Shown piece after piece: positions 33,892-41,590 of a stretch of 64,000 bases of DNA. The notes beneath the pieces are model-generated. The model saw only the letters and a program-made list of their open reading frames with translations. It searched no databases and was not told the origin of the DNA. Made by a program: the position numbers and the translations under genes. Position 1 is the stretch's first letter, and every line of letters begins with the position of its first letter. The stretch comes from an uncultured Bacteroidota bacterium (lineage in GTDB: Bacteria; Bacteroidota; Bacteroidia; NS11-12g; UBA9320). The stretch is from NCBI GenBank assembly GCA_937124965.1, contig CAKZLB010000016.1, positions 212,712 through 276,711 of the forward strand, in the 5' to 3' direction.

Positions 33892-35118
33892 ATGAATGCA
33901 TTAAACAAAGGAATATTTATTTCAATCCTTTTATTCGCAATGTCTTGCGAGGAGGTTACGGAAGTGAACAAGCACGACATAAAGCAAACTTATTTTTTTA
34001 AGTCGTATGGGAGTTCATATGAAAGTTTCGGTAGATATGTTGATGAAATAAACGGTGGAGACATTCTTATAGCGGGAGTTGGACGTAAAGGTACCGCTAC
34101 TGATAATAATACGCTAAGTATAAGGCGTGTCGATTCTCATGGTAATACGGTTTGGGAGAAAGACATCGAGACCAACGAATATTATTTCTGTAATGGCATG
34201 CGAATGTCTAATGGAGATTATGTATTTAATAGTGTATATGAATCATCTGAAATTATTAGAATTAGCCCTGATGGCGAAGTGATTTACCATAGACCTATGC
34301 TTCAATCTATGAACAATAATTTGGGTTATGGAATTCCAATAGAAAATGAAAATGGCAACTTGCTTGTTTCGTTTACAAACGGTTTTGGTTTAGGAGGGAA
34401 TTCATCAAATTTTATCTACACTATTGATAAAGATGGAGCAGTAATAGGTAGCACAAAATATAATGATGCTCAGTTTGGGGGCAAGATTACTGATTTTAAA
34501 GTGTTAGCTTTTAAAGAAAATGCCTATTGGCTAACTGGGACGCTATATGAGTCTCCATTCACTGGCTGGGGTAATCCTCAAAAAACGTTTGTGGCTAAGT
34601 TTGAACAGGGTGCTCCTCAAAAAGTCTTTATTAAAGACGCTGGTAATTCAAAAGAGCGGGTATGCCGTGTAGGAGTTTTTTCTTCTGATGATGGAGCTGT
34701 AGTTGTTTCAAGTAAAACTTCAGAGCTTCATGATGGCTATCCATTACCTCAAACCTTTTTTGAAGTAACGAAACTAGACGAGAATCTGGAATTATTATGG
34801 GAGAAAAAAATTGAATTGGGGGTTTTGTCCATTGAGCCATTATCAATGAATGAAAATAGTGCAGGGGAATATGTTATTTCTGGACATTGTGCACTAGGAA
34901 ACTCAAGTGGTCGTCAGGCTTTTGTTGTTAAACTAAATACTTCAGGTGAAATTACCTTTTCAAAAATATTTGACTTAGGGGAATCAATTGAAGTGCAATA
35001 TGGAATGCAGACTATTTCAGGAGATTATTTGTTTACAGGAGAGTCGCCAGGATTTGGCAACACAATTGAACAAACAAATATCGTTCTGCTTAAAACCGAT
35101 AAAAACGGGAACAGATAA
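33892..35118 (+). CDS. Lipoprotein B' (cassette 2), beta-propeller-like
   Basis: A 408-aa lipoprotein with signal MNALNKGIFISILLFAMSC (lipobox AMSC). Same plan as 24632-25861: INGGDILIAG, VDSHGNTVWEKDI, ISPDGEVIYH, SSNFIYTIDKDG, LNTSGEITFSKIF and the same DKNGNR end. It converges on C' with 13 bp between the stop codons, mirroring the B/C junction in cassette 1. Confidence 0.8.
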   Translation: MNALNKGIFISILLFAMSCEEVTEVNKHDIKQTYFFKSYGSSYESFGRYVDEINGGDILIAGVGRKGTATDNNTLSIRRVDSHGNTVWEKDIETNEYYFCNGMRMSNGDYVFNSVYESSEIIRISPDGEVIYHRPMLQSMNNNLGYGIPIENENGNLLVSFTNGFGLGGNSSNFIYTIDKDGAVIGSTKYNDAQFGGKITDFKVLAFKENAYWLTGTLYESPFTGWGNPQKTFVAKFEQGAPQKVFIKDAGNSKERVCRVGVFSSDDGAVVVSSKTSELHDGYPLPQTFFEVTKLDENLELLWEKKIELGVLSIEPLSMNENSAGEYVISGHCALGNSSGRQAFVVKLNTSGEITFSKIFDLGESIEVQYGMQTISGDYLFTGESPGFGNTIEQTNIVLLKTDKNGNR

Positions 35119-35131
35119 TTCTTGCTATCAG

Positions 35132-36157
35132 TTATTTACTGATTTTGTAAGCCACAGGTAAAGAGAAGGTTATGTTGAGTGTCATCAATTGTGGCTTAAT
35201 ATCATCGTTAATATATTTTGTTCGAAAGATAAATTCTGAATCAGTAACTCGTTTATCCTTTAGTACCGTTGTGTTTGTGTAGGCTGTGAATCCCCAGTCC
35301 AATTTTATTAGTGCACCACGGTCATTTACATTAAAAACTAGTCCCAGTTTTGCGCCTACGTTTGGCATCAATTTGTTACGTTCTAAAGTGGCGTCTTTAC
35401 TTTGTTGATCTATCGATTTCGGAGAAAGACGTTCTGTTTTAACATTGACCTTAGACATATTCAATATTCCGAGTCCAAAATCGATGCCACCGAAAGCACT
35501 CAAGTTTTTTTTGAGTGAGATATACCTCAATCCACCGAAAGCAACGTTATAAGTGTTCATTAATTCATTATAGTTTTTCTTCCAGTTTCCTTTGTCAATC
35601 ATTTCGTGTTTAATGCTTAGTCCTTGCACAGATAGGCCAAGGGTTAAGGAGGTCTTTTCAAACAGATTGTAATCTAAATTCAGACCGAATTGATACCCTA
35701 CAGCAGGTAAGTATTTTTGGGTAAAGTCGACTGGAGAATAACTCTCGCTAATAATTGGATTGTTAATGTTGCCGCCAATTTTAACACCAACTTGCAAAAG
35801 TGGTCTTATGGTGTATTGATTTATAGCACTAGTGATTTCTTTAGAATCGTTGTTTGGGGATTTTTGATAGTTAGGTGTTGTCTTTAACAACAACAATAAA
35901 TATTTGTCACGTTCTTCGTTCTTCTTTAGGTCTGAGAATGCCGAAGCAAGTAATTTATACGCCTCAGAAATTTCTTCCTTACTCATTTCGTCGCTAATGC
36001 ACGACTCAAGACGAGTGATTGCCTCCTGAATTTTACCAGTTTCGTATAGCTTGTTCGCTTGATATAGAGCATTTTTACAGTCGTTGTCACCATGTACGTT
36101 AAAAGCAAATGCAAAAAAACTAATACTGATGAGGATTATTTTTAGACGCTTCATCAT
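35132..36157 (-). CDS. Outer-membrane protein C' (cassette 2): TPR plus beta-barrel
   Basis: A 341-aa paralogue of 25898-26914, with signal peptide (IILISISFFAFAFNVHG), then ALYQANKLYETGKIQEAITRLESC, the same TPR hairpin with both Cys kept. The linker PNYQKSPNNDSKEIT and the barrel ending FSLPVAYKISK match C. It overlaps the end of D' by 4 bp (ATGA). Confidence 0.8.
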   Translation of the reverse strand: MMKRLKIILISISFFAFAFNVHGDNDCKNALYQANKLYETGKIQEAITRLESCISDEMSKEEISEAYKLLASAFSDLKKNEERDKYLLLLLKTTPNYQKSPNNDSKEITSAINQYTIRPLLQVGVKIGGNINNPIISESYSPVDFTQKYLPAVGYQFGLNLDYNLFEKTSLTLGLSVQGLSIKHEMIDKGNWKKNYNELMNTYNVAFGGLRYISLKKNLSAFGGIDFGLGILNMSKVNVKTERLSPKSIDQQSKDATLERNKLMPNVGAKLGLVFNVNDRGALIKLDWGFTAYTNTTVLKDKRVTDSEFIFRTKYINDDIKPQLMTLNITFSLPVAYKISK

Positions 36158-37221
36158 TTAACGACTTTATAATTTAAATAAAAACTGTAACCAATGTTGA
36201 ATGAATAGTTATGAAGTAGAATATTGTCATCTAAATAAAAATAAGAGTAAAACAACTGATTGTAGTTATATCGTTCTGATTCATTCGTGATGTTTTGAAA
36301 AGATCTAAAAAAGTTTCCCTCAAAAAATATTTGTCCTTTTTGCAATTTATAAACGATACCAGCGCCACCTGTTAATCCTAAATCAATTCTCTCCCTTCGG
36401 TCTAATGAGCTGACATTTTCAAGTGCGTATTCTTGATTACTTGGTGTGTGATTGGAAAAGAAGCTACTGTTTCCAAATATTAAATAACTGCCATAACCAC
36501 CAAACTGTACGTAAGGTTTGATTTTAGAGGTTAAATCAAAGGTGTACCTTCCGTTGATGGGCAGCGTTATATAGGTTAGTTCTTCAGTCATTGTTAAAGA
36601 CCAATTCGTAAACGAATGATCCAATTCTAATTCCTTTCTAAGCGCAATGATGGAAACGTTTAAACCAATATGACTATTGAATTGGTAGAGTCCTGATATT
36701 CCACCTTGCAAAGAACCTTTACCCATATATTTTTTTGATTGGTCGGTAACCGAAAATGCGTTAATAACTGATGGTGTAGTTTGATTGGTTCCCGCGGCAA
36801 AACCAAAACCTAAACTTAGTTTTGGTATAACCTTGATACTTTTCAATAACGTCACAAATTCCTTTGGGTCTTTTAGGGAGCTTGGCTTGTATCTCGGATT
36901 AATTTCCATAAACTTAATTGCCGTTTTTCGAGCTAACTCATTGTCTTTATTTGCCAACTGGGCAAGGGCGATTAGCCTAAGGCTTTTCCATCTTATTGTT
37001 TCGTTGTTTAACGAGTCAGAGCAAGTTTTAAGAAGTTGTATGACCTTGTTAAATTGCCCAACTTCATAAAGGCCAGATGCTTGAGCAATTTTGTCCTCGC
37101 AATTTTGAGCAGAAATGGTAGGTATTCCCAAGGATAATGCCAAAGCTGAACAAGCAATAAATCGTTTAAATATAGTTTTCAAATTGACGGAAACTTTTCT
37201 GTTATTTTTGAGCATTGTCAC
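36154..37221 (-). CDS. Outer-membrane protein D' (cassette 2): TPR plus beta-barrel
   Basis: A 355-aa paralogue of 26914-27972, with signal peptide (FIACSALALSLGIPTISAQ), then NC...TC around the first TPR-like hairpin, the block MEINPRYKPSSLKDPKEFV (nearly identical to D), and a barrel ending LYLNYKVVK. A second start codon lies two residues in. Unlike D it has no nSTAND gene upstream; the next 220 bp to dcd contain no gene. Confidence 0.8.
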   Translation of the reverse strand: MTMLKNNRKVSVNLKTIFKRFIACSALALSLGIPTISAQNCEDKIAQASGLYEVGQFNKVIQLLKTCSDSLNNETIRWKSLRLIALAQLANKDNELARKTAIKFMEINPRYKPSSLKDPKEFVTLLKSIKVIPKLSLGFGFAAGTNQTTPSVINAFSVTDQSKKYMGKGSLQGGISGLYQFNSHIGLNVSIIALRKELELDHSFTNWSLTMTEELTYITLPINGRYTFDLTSKIKPYVQFGGYGSYLIFGNSSFFSNHTPSNQEYALENVSSLDRRERIDLGLTGGAGIVYKLQKGQIFFEGNFFRSFQNITNESERYNYNQLFYSYFYLDDNILLHNYSFNIGYSFYLNYKVVK

Positions 37222-37441
37222 GGATAATTTAATCGGTCAAATAGAACTAAAAAGGCTTTTTATTAATACAATGATTCGTAAAGAGCCAGTAGTAAATTGA
37301 CACAGTTTCGATTAGCCGCCAGAGAACGACAAGATAAGAGTTAGAAGCCACTAGTTTTGAAAACTTAATATGGCCAATTTAGGTAAATTTTTCCGATTGT
37401 TACAAATCCTTGACAATGCAATAAGCACTCAAGGTCTGGAA

Positions 37442-37978
37442 CTAGAATGTGTTCTTCCACATCATACTTTCAACTGGCTTGATCGTTCGAGTGTTATACT
37501 TTGCATTCTTTTTCGTGTTGTACATAGTTGCAATTTCTCCCTCCACGTGGAAGTAAATCAGTTGACCAATAGGCATTCCTCTATAAATACGCACAGGTTG
37601 AGCGCATGAGATCTCTAACGTCCAGGTATTGCAAAATCCAACATCTCCTTTGCCAGCAGTCGCATGAATGTCAATCCCCAATCGTCCTGTACTCGATTTT
37701 CCTTCTAAGAATGGAACATGAGCGTGGGTTTCTGTGTATTCTTCAGTTACTCCTAAATAAAGAGTATTCGGTTGTAGAACAAAGCCCTCTTCTGGAATTT
37801 CAAAGTAACTGATTTTGTTGTGCTGCTTAGCATCCAAAACACGATTGTCGTAGGTGGCCAGCCATTTTCCCAAATGTACGTCATATGAATTGGTTCCCAA
37901 ACAATCTGGTCGATACGGCTCAATTAGAATAGTTCCTTTCTCGATTTCTTCTAGAATTCTTTTATCACTTAAAATCAT
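37442..37978 (-). CDS. dcd: dCTP deaminase
   Basis: A 178-aa trimeric enzyme converting dCTP to dUTP for dTMP synthesis. It starts MILSDKRILEEIEKG. The signature GKSSTGRLGI and the following HATAGKGDVGFCNTWTLEI hold the active-site region, including the catalytic Glu in TLEI, and PIGQLIYFHVEG closes the nucleotide-binding fold. The length is standard, and the start at 37978 has no close alternative. Confidence 0.93.
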   Translation of the reverse strand: MILSDKRILEEIEKGTILIEPYRPDCLGTNSYDVHLGKWLATYDNRVLDAKQHNKISYFEIPEEGFVLQPNTLYLGVTEEYTETHAHVPFLEGKSSTGRLGIDIHATAGKGDVGFCNTWTLEISCAQPVRIYRGMPIGQLIYFHVEGEIATMYNTKKNAKYNTRTIKPVESMMWKNTF

Positions 37979-38070
37979 GCTGTGCTACTTGAACTTAATG
38001 CTACGAATTAATAAGTTTTAAAAGTAAAAACACCTATAAAGGGCAGAACATGTGCAAAACAAAATGAAAC

Positions 38071-38102
38071 TTGTGACGGCAATCGTCTATGTAATATCTT
38101 TG
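38071..38102 (+). promoter_or_regulatory. Promoter of the phosphopantetheinyl transferase gene (TTG-N21-TATCTTTG)
   Basis: TTG at 38071-38073 and TATCTTTG at 38095-38102 have a 21-bp spacer, the best -33/-7 match in the window. The ATG at 38109 is six bases beyond the -7 box, so the mRNA should be almost leaderless, and the upstream in-frame ATGs at 38052 and 38064 lie before the promoter. Confidence 0.6.
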
Positions 38103-38108
38103 AAGCCG

Positions 38109-38720
38109 ATGCCAGTATTGAAGAAAATACAGACCAACGATTCTGAAGTGTGTGTTTGGAAGATAACCGAAGGACAAAGTGATTTTGAACTAAACCTTCA
38201 ACCATCGGAATCTACTCAGGCTCAGCGAAACATCCAATGGTTGGCTGGACGGGCGGCATTGAGTGCATTGCACGTAGATGTTTCAAGCATACAAAAAGAT
38301 GAATTTGGGAAACCACATTTAGGTTCCAATTCACATCAGATCTCTTTAAGTCATTGTAAAAAGTATGCCGCTGCAATAAAGAGCAACTTGTCGGTAGGTA
38401 TTGACATTGAAGAAATTACACCACGCATCGATCGAATTGCGAAGCGATTTGTCCATCCCAACGAATGGGCCTTTATCAATGAAAGTCAGCGACTGGAAAT
38501 GCTTTACTTGTTGTGGAGTGGAAAGGAAGCTCTGTATAAACTTTACGGGAAAAAAGCGGTCGATTTTCAAAATCATATGATCGCTCAACCGTTCGAACTG
38601 AGGAAAAGTGGAATTTTTACAATGAAGTTTTTGAAGGATGTAAACGAGTCATTCATAATTCAATACGAAATTTTCGACGGTCATACATTGGTGTGGGTGG
38701 AAGGGAAGGATGACGTTTGA
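38109..38720 (+). CDS. 4'-phosphopantetheinyl transferase superfamily protein (Sfp-type)
   Basis: A 203-aa enzyme that loads coenzyme A's phosphopantetheine arm onto carrier proteins. VGIDIEEITPR carries the Mg-binding Asp and Glu, and LLWSGKEALYKLYGKK is the WxxKEaxxK signature with the catalytic Glu and Lys. N-terminal MPVLKKIQ and VCVWKITE match Bacteroidota homologues and support the start at 38109, which also follows the promoter. Its TGA stop codon lies inside the first unit of a heptamer repeat array. Confidence 0.9.
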   Translation: MPVLKKIQTNDSEVCVWKITEGQSDFELNLQPSESTQAQRNIQWLAGRAALSALHVDVSSIQKDEFGKPHLGSNSHQISLSHCKKYAAAIKSNLSVGIDIEEITPRIDRIAKRFVHPNEWAFINESQRLEMLYLLWSGKEALYKLYGKKAVDFQNHMIAQPFELRKSGIFTMKFLKDVNESFIIQYEIFDGHTLVWVEGKDDV

Positions 38721-38799
38721 AGTCAGAAGTCAGAAGTTTGAAGTCAGAAGTCAGAAGTCAGAAGTTTGAAGTTTGAAGTCAGAAGTTGGAAGTCAGAAG
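38716..38799. repeat. Tandem heptamer array, 12 units of TCAGAAG/TTTGAAG
   Basis: Twelve uninterrupted 7-bp units: seven TCAGAAG, four TTTGAAG and one TTGGAAG. The first unit (38716-38722) contains the stop codon of the upstream gene (38718-38720), so the array begins in coding sequence. There is no palindrome or spacer, so this is not a CRISPR. Confidence 0.95.
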
Positions 38800-38833
38800 T
38801 TTTAATCCTGCCAAAAGGTCGGGAGATAAGTTG

Positions 38834-38946
38834 GATTTCAGATTTCAGATATCAGATTTCAGATTCCACCATTTCTGATTTCAGATATTTGATTTTGATT
38901 TCCGAATTAGGGTTTCAGATTTTGATTTAGGATTTTTTGATTTCAG
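38834..38946. repeat. Second heptamer array, TCAGATT units, degenerate
   Basis: Five tandem 7-bp units from 38834 to 38868 (GATTTCA x2, GATATCA, GATTTCA, GATTCCA), then GATTTCA-like units with insertions to 38946. In rotated frame the unit is TCAGATT, sharing its first five bases with TCAGAAG of the neighbouring array. Confidence 0.85.
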
Positions 38947-38960
38947 AACGTAGACTTCAT

Positions 38961-39018
38961 CAAAACGTCATTCAGAAAGAGTGACGACAGGAACGACTGA
39001 AGAATCTTTGACGTTTTG
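38961..39018. repeat. 58-bp palindromic dispersed-repeat-like element
   Basis: CAAAACGTCA (38961-38970) is perfectly complementary to TGACGTTTTG (39009-39018). Inside, TTCAG (38971-38975) pairs with CTGAA, and GAAGAATCT precedes the right arm. The core (GTCATTC...GAAGAATCT) looks like a short palindromic repeat family I recall from intergenic regions of Bacteroidota. It is too short to encode anything and has no transposase nearby. Confidence 0.7.
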
Positions 39019-39129
39019 TGCTTGACCTAATTTACAGAAATAAATCTTGCTAATGCTAGCACGTCATTTTAAAACTAGTTATACGTCTCTAACAAAAGAG
39101 ATGATTAGAAATAAATCTAGCAGAAGAAA

Positions 39130-41328
39130 CTACTTCGTCTCTTGCACGCGTTTTTCGTACTCTTTCACGCCCTTGCGTAAGAATGTAGTGTACTTTGCAA
39201 CATCAAGATTGTGTCCTCGCTTAGGTTGAAGCATATTCCCTTTATTATCTAATAGAACATAAAGTGGTTGGCTACTTTCGCCAAAAAAGCATGATTCAAT
39301 ATCTGCGTTCTTTTTATCCAAACGTTTTATTTGCTTACCAGTAGCTTTCGAATAATACCACTCATCCTCAGGGAGTCGAATCGTTTTATCATCAGTATAT
39401 AATGAAATCACGATGTAGTCGTCTTTTAACAATCGCAGTACACTATTGTCACTCCAAACTCTAGCTTCCATTTCGCGACAGTTGACACATCCCCATCCAG
39501 TAAAATCTAGGAAAACGGGCTTGCCGGAAATACGTGCAGCTTCCATTCCTTCTTCATAGTCAAAATAGGCTTCAATGCCGTGAGGGGCATGTAGTTTGTC
39601 GCCATACTTTACCGTAGATTCTTTTGGATGGGGATTTTTTATTGTTCCAATAAGGTCAAAATCGTGTGTGCTCATAGGTGGTAAATAACCTGCAAGTTGA
39701 TTTAATGGTGCTCCAACCAAACCAGGAATCAAGTACGCTACAAACGAAAATGTTAAAATAGCCATAAGTAGTTTCGGAACAGAAACAAACTTAGTTTCGC
39801 TATCGTGAGCAAATTTTATTTTACCGAGAAGGTAAATGCCCATAAGTGTGAAAATCACAATCCATAGAGCCAAGTATACTTCTCTATCTAGTATTCCCCA
39901 GTGGTATGTTTGGTCAGCAATGCTTAAGAACTTTAAACCAAACGCTAATTCTAAAAAGCCTAACACAACTTTTACTGTGTTTAACCAACCACCTGACTGA
40001 GGCAAATTGTTTAACCAATTAGGGAAAATTGCAAAAAGGCCAAATGGAATGGCAAAGGCCAGAGAATAACCAAGCATTCCAACCAATGGTTTAACAAATT
40101 GTCCTCCAGCTGATTCAACCAAAATACTTCCTACAATTGGACCAGTACACGAAAACGATACAAGTACAATGGTGAAAGCCATAAAGAAGATACCTGTCAG
40201 TCCACCTTTATCTGCTTGTTTGTCAACCTTGTTTACAAGGCTACTTGGTAACGTAAGCTCAAAAGCACCAAAAAAGGATGCAGCAAAAACGACAAATATT
40301 AAGAAAAAGAAAACGTTAGGAAGCCAATGAGTTGATAAAAAATGGGCTGCATCTTCACCAGCCGTTGCTGCTACCAAAGTACCGATAACAACATAAATGG
40401 CTACGATACTAAATGCATAAATTAATCCTGACCGAATTGCTTTTGCACGACTGCCATCTTTCATAAAAAATGAAACCGTCATAGGAATCATTGGGAAAAC
40501 GCATGGAGTTAATAATGCTAAAAGACCGGATAAGAAAGCTAAGATAAAAAACCCCCAATACGTGAAAGAGTCATCATCCGTTTGTCCTTCAAAAGTCTTT
40601 TCTACACAACCATCAGCGTCCGCTTCCGAGCGCTTTTGGTATGAAGAGTAGTCTACTTCATCAGCATTAACATATGCACCTTTATTGTCTAACTTTTCAT
40701 CACAATCCAAACAGTTCATTAGCTGTTCAATTGCTTTATTATCTATCGTAGAAGATTCCTTAACCTCAGGAATTTCAGAACCAGAAGCACCTGGGTCTGT
40801 TTCTGGAGCAACTTGTTTCTCAGTTTTGTCTGGAACAGGTTCAGTTTGCTTGATTGGTTTACCTGAAACAGTCAGTTTTGGTAATGTAAACGCATATCCA
40901 AAATCTTTACACCGAGCGTCCGAACACATTTGATACCAGAACTCTCCAGTTATTGCTGGGTTTGGGCCAGTAATTTTTAGCTTTTGTTTAAAATCTGCCT
41001 TGCCAGCAAAATCTGAAACCATGCAGTTAAACAGGTCATCTTCATAAACATGTGGCTTGATGCCATCGTATATTGATCCTACAAATTCACAGTCAGTTAG
41101 TGTCAATTCATCTTCAAACCATGGTTTCTTTGGTCCAACTTGACAATCCCCTTCTACGGCATAAATATGCAGTCCATCAGGTATTGATGTTGTAAAGCTC
41201 AAAACAATAGTTTCACCAACTGTAGCTTTGGTTTTTGAGACATATATGGAAAAGTTTGCCGCGTCAAAATCTTGTGCGTTTACAACCAAACTTACCAGTA
41301 ATAATGCAACCCCAACTATTTTTCTCAT
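39130..41328 (-). CDS. dsbD: DsbD-family thiol:disulfide interchange protein
   Basis: A 732-aa inner-membrane protein moving reducing power from the cytoplasm to the periplasm. Signal peptide MRKIVGVALLLVSLVVNAQ from the ATG at 41328; the upstream in-frame start is unlikely. Residues ~20-160 are the N-terminal beta-sandwich, followed by a Pro/Glu/Thr-rich linker with Cys pairs (NCLDCD). Eight or so membrane segments contain the two buried Cys in LTPCVFPMIPMTV and FSCTGPIVGS. The C-terminal thioredoxin domain has FTGWGCVNCREME (CVNC). It is full length and single in its transcription unit. Confidence 0.92.
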   Translation of the reverse strand: MRKIVGVALLLVSLVVNAQDFDAANFSIYVSKTKATVGETIVLSFTTSIPDGLHIYAVEGDCQVGPKKPWFEDELTLTDCEFVGSIYDGIKPHVYEDDLFNCMVSDFAGKADFKQKLKITGPNPAITGEFWYQMCSDARCKDFGYAFTLPKLTVSGKPIKQTEPVPDKTEKQVAPETDPGASGSEIPEVKESSTIDNKAIEQLMNCLDCDEKLDNKGAYVNADEVDYSSYQKRSEADADGCVEKTFEGQTDDDSFTYWGFFILAFLSGLLALLTPCVFPMIPMTVSFFMKDGSRAKAIRSGLIYAFSIVAIYVVIGTLVAATAGEDAAHFLSTHWLPNVFFFLIFVVFAASFFGAFELTLPSSLVNKVDKQADKGGLTGIFFMAFTIVLVSFSCTGPIVGSILVESAGGQFVKPLVGMLGYSLAFAIPFGLFAIFPNWLNNLPQSGGWLNTVKVVLGFLELAFGLKFLSIADQTYHWGILDREVYLALWIVIFTLMGIYLLGKIKFAHDSETKFVSVPKLLMAILTFSFVAYLIPGLVGAPLNQLAGYLPPMSTHDFDLIGTIKNPHPKESTVKYGDKLHAPHGIEAYFDYEEGMEAARISGKPVFLDFTGWGCVNCREMEARVWSDNSVLRLLKDDYIVISLYTDDKTIRLPEDEWYYSKATGKQIKRLDKKNADIESCFFGESSQPLYVLLDNKGNMLQPKRGHNLDVAKYTTFLRKGVKEYEKRVQETK

Positions 41329-41574
41329 ATTCTTTTTGTATGTGATTTTGTCAATACTTGACAACTAACCTATTGAACTCAATAAAACTTCCGCCAAAGA
41401 TGTGAAATTTATCTTAAATAAACAGACAGTTAACATATCAGACGAACAAATGATTGAATAAGTTGTCGTGGTATTTTGAATATTCTTACAAGGCGCTATA
41501 GAACAAACTACACTTTGGTTTACCAAATTGTGTAAAAGTGTATAAATCTAACGTTAACACCTACTACAACCGTT

Positions 41575-41582
41575 TAATTTTG
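41575..41582 (+). promoter_or_regulatory. Putative -7 box (TAATTTTG)
   Basis: TAATTTTG ends eight bases before the ATG at 41591; probable promoter of the hydrolase-symporter-LOG operon. Confidence 0.45.
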
Positions 41583-41590
41583 TTCAGATT

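Larger units (their letters stand above)
23383..37221. repeat. Segmental gene duplication A-B/C-D around E and F
   Basis: Two blocks, 23383-27972 and 32659-37221, have the same order and orientation: A and B forward, C and D backward, with the B/C junction tail-to-tail and the D/C overlap kept. Only block 1 continues into E. Between the blocks lie E (minus) and F (plus). The paralogues are divergent in sequence but align over their full lengths, so this is an old duplication with both copies kept intact. Confidence 0.85.

Noticed and set aside
33870-33893. TTGACG...TATAAT-like promoter before lipoprotein B'
   Set aside because: The spacing (12 bp) is wrong for sigma-70, and this phylum uses TAnnTTTG boxes. 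B' is more likely read from the A' promoter.
23383-37221. Composite transposon or integrated element bounded by the duplicated blocks
   Set aside because: The copies are strongly diverged, there is no transposase, integrase or terminal repeat, and base composition looks like that of the neighbours.
37370-37609. 79-codon frame between D' and dcd on the plus strand
   Set aside because: More than half of it is antisense to dcd, and it has no recognisable features or promoter box.
38716-38946. Possible CRISPR-like array
   Set aside because: The units are 7 bp, contiguous and without spacers, and there are no cas genes.
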